DNA from: JBNAGF01 sp049801055
GTDB lineage: Bacteria; Pseudomonadota; Alphaproteobacteria; Rhodobacterales; Rhodobacteraceae
Direction: 5' to 3'
DNA: 64,000 nucleotides
Assembly (NCBI RefSeq): GCF_049801055.1
Contig: NZ_JBNAGF010000007.1
Location: forward strand, 206,017 to 270,016
The notes under the pieces are model-generated. The model was given only the letters and a program-made list of their open reading frames with translations. It was not told where the DNA came from and searched no databases. Positions 62,538 through 64,000 of this stretch are shown here, piece after piece (positions within the stretch are counted from its first letter, which is position 1; every line of letters begins with the position of its first letter). Position numbers and translations under genes: made by a program.

Positions 62538-63971
62538 ATGGACTTCGGATTTACGACTGCGGCCTATGTTGTCGCTGCTGTTCTCTTCATCCTGTCGCTG
62601 GGCGGCCTTTCGGGCCAGGAAAGCGCCAAGCGCGCTGTCTGGTACGGAATTGTCGGCATGGCGCTGGCGGTGTTTGCCACTCTGATCGGTCCCGGTGCAG
62701 GCCTGTGGTGGCTGTCGATCATCCTGATCGCGGCCGGTGGCATGATCGGCTATCAGCTGGCGTCGCGGGTCGAGATGACCCAGATGCCGGAACTGGTGGC
62801 CGGCATGCACGCGCTGGTCGGTCTGGCTGCCGTGTTCGTGGGCTTCAATGCCCATTTCGAACTGGGCAACGTCATGGCGATGGACGAGACCGCAAAGAAA
62901 GCGCTGGAAGGCTTTGCCGCGCTGCTGGCCAAGAAGGACAGCGTTGAGATCAACATCCTGCGGGTCGAGGCCTCGCTGGGCATCTGGATCGGGGCCGTGA
63001 CCTTCACCGGTTCGGTGATTGCCTATGGCAAGCTCTCGGGCAAGGTGACCTCGGCGGCCACCAAGCTGCCTGGCGGCCATGTGCTGAACGCCAGTGCGGC
63101 CGCGCTGTCGCTGCTGTGCCTGATCTGGTACCTGAACTCGGGTAGCTTCTTTCCGCTGCTGATCCTGACCATCGCGGCGCTGTTCATCGGCTATCACCTG
63201 ATCATGGGCATCGGTGGCGCCGACATGCCGGTGGTTGTCTCGATGCTCAACTCGTACTCGGGCTGGGCCGCGGCAGCGATCGGCTTCTCGCTTGGCAACG
63301 ACCTGCTGATCGTGGTCGGTGCGCTGGTGGGCTCTTCGGGTGCGATCCTGTCTTACATCATGTGCAAGGCGATGAACCGCTCCTTCGTTTCTGTGATCCT
63401 CGGCGGCTTCGGCGGCGAGCAGGGGCCGCAGATGGAGGTCGAGGGCGAGCAGGTTGCGATCGAGACCGACGGCGTGGCCGCCGCGCTCAACGAGGCCGAC
63501 AGCGTCATCATCATCCCCGGTTACGGCATGGCCGTGGCACAGGCGCAGGCTGCAGTCAGCGACCTGACCAAGAAGCTGCGCGCCAAGGGCAAGAATGTCC
63601 GTTTTGCCATCCACCCCGTCGCCGGGCGCCTGCCCGGACACATGAACGTGCTGCTGGCCGAAGCAAAAGTGCCCTACGACATCGTGATGGAGATGGACGA
63701 GATCAACGAGGACTTCCCGGAAACGGATGTCTCGATCGTCATCGGCTCGAACGACATCGTCAACCCGGCCGCACAGGACGACCCCAACTCACCCATCGCC
63801 GGCATGCCGGTGCTGGAATGCTGGAAGTCCAAGCAGGTCTTCGTGATGAAACGCGGGCAGGGAACCGGATATTCCGGCATCGAAAACCCCCTCTTCTTCA
63901 AGGAAAACACCCGCATGTTCTACGGAGACGCAAAAGCGTCGCTCGACAAACTGCTCCCAATGATCGAATGA
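62538..63971 (+). CDS. pntB: NAD(P) transhydrogenase beta subunit PntB
   Basis: A 477-residue membrane subunit with about nine hydrophobic segments (domain II), then the NADP(H)-binding domain III (IIIPGYGMAVAQAQ, VRFAIHPVAGRLPGHMNVLLAEA, IVIGSNDIVNPAA, FVMKRGQGTGYSGIENPLFF). It forms the proton channel and NADP site of the enzyme with PntA. AAGGAG precedes the ATG, 14 bp after pntA. Confidence 0.97.
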   Translation: MDFGFTTAAYVVAAVLFILSLGGLSGQESAKRAVWYGIVGMALAVFATLIGPGAGLWWLSIILIAAGGMIGYQLASRVEMTQMPELVAGMHALVGLAAVFVGFNAHFELGNVMAMDETAKKALEGFAALLAKKDSVEINILRVEASLGIWIGAVTFTGSVIAYGKLSGKVTSAATKLPGGHVLNASAAALSLLCLIWYLNSGSFFPLLILTIAALFIGYHLIMGIGGADMPVVVSMLNSYSGWAAAAIGFSLGNDLLIVVGALVGSSGAILSYIMCKAMNRSFVSVILGGFGGEQGPQMEVEGEQVAIETDGVAAALNEADSVIIIPGYGMAVAQAQAAVSDLTKKLRAKGKNVRFAIHPVAGRLPGHMNVLLAEAKVPYDIVMEMDEINEDFPETDVSIVIGSNDIVNPAAQDDPNSPIAGMPVLECWKSKQVFVMKRGQGTGYSGIENPLFFKENTRMFYGDAKASLDKLLPMIE

Positions 63972-64000
63972 AAATAATCATAATCACGTAAACAGGGGCC

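Noticed and set aside
60895..62538. A 547-codon minus-strand frame opposite pntA, and a similar one opposite pntB (62052-63641)
   Set aside because: The products are His/Arg-rich low-complexity translations typical of antisense frames; the plus strand encodes clear transhydrogenase subunits.

Overview
The window is chromosomal DNA (about 60 % G+C by eye) from an alphaproteobacterium, most likely a marine member of the Rhodobacteraceae/Roseobacter group. This rests on the gene order of the division and cell-wall (dcw) cluster, the tandem DUF2484 genes between murC and murB, a DUF1127 gene followed by CCUCCUCCC-loop hairpins, CobS/CobT next to DnaJ-like and BolA-like genes, and a two-gene pntAB. 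No tRNA, rRNA, insertion sequence, prophage or CRISPR array was seen.

Layout: 1-2.4 kb carries the 5' part of pyc (pyruvate carboxylase) and an FMN-dependent lactate dehydrogenase, both on the minus strand, divergent from a UvrD/PcrA helicase (2.5-4.9 kb). From 5.0 to 5.6 kb the minus strand has a small DUF1127 gene followed by six hairpins that place an anti-Shine-Dalgarno-like motif in their loops, ending in a Rho-independent terminator. This matches the ccaF1-CcsR ('cuckoo' RNA) arrangement of Rhodobacter. From 5.6 to 6.56 kb there is no convincing protein gene. It holds TGGG repeats resembling MraZ boxes, inverted repeats, and a strong terminator 50 bp before mraZ, which fits the UpsM sRNA leader known upstream of the Rhodobacter dcw cluster.

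From 6.56 to 32.6 kb lies the dcw cluster: mraZ-rsmH-ftsL-ftsI-murE-murF-mraY-murD, an antisense flavoprotein, ftsW-murG-murC, an APC permease with two DUF2484 genes, murB-ddl-ftsQ-ftsA-ftsZ, a terminator, then lpxC-bamD-recN. Many genes overlap by 1-13 nt, so translation is probably coupled. Together they make lipid II, polymerise septal peptidoglycan, assemble the Z ring and start lipid A and outer-membrane protein biogenesis.

From 32.8 to 51.3 kb are mostly housekeeping and lineage genes: a ClC channel, DUF427, an M24 aminopeptidase, a winged-helix/hydrolase fusion, cobT and cobS (cobaltochelatase), a periplasmic-type sulfatase lying between cobS and the dnaJ/bolA pair, gatB, two unknown proteins and pepN. 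From 51.9 to 60.8 kb is a more accessory stretch: a GlcG/HbpS-like protein, a class-I glutamine-amidotransferase-like hydrolase, a Hint-domain RTX protein, a two-subunit periplasmic molybdenum hydroxylase divergent from a TetR regulator across a palindromic operator, an MBL-fold protein with a degenerate metal motif, and a small membrane methyltransferase. The window ends with pntA-pntB, the proton-translocating transhydrogenase.
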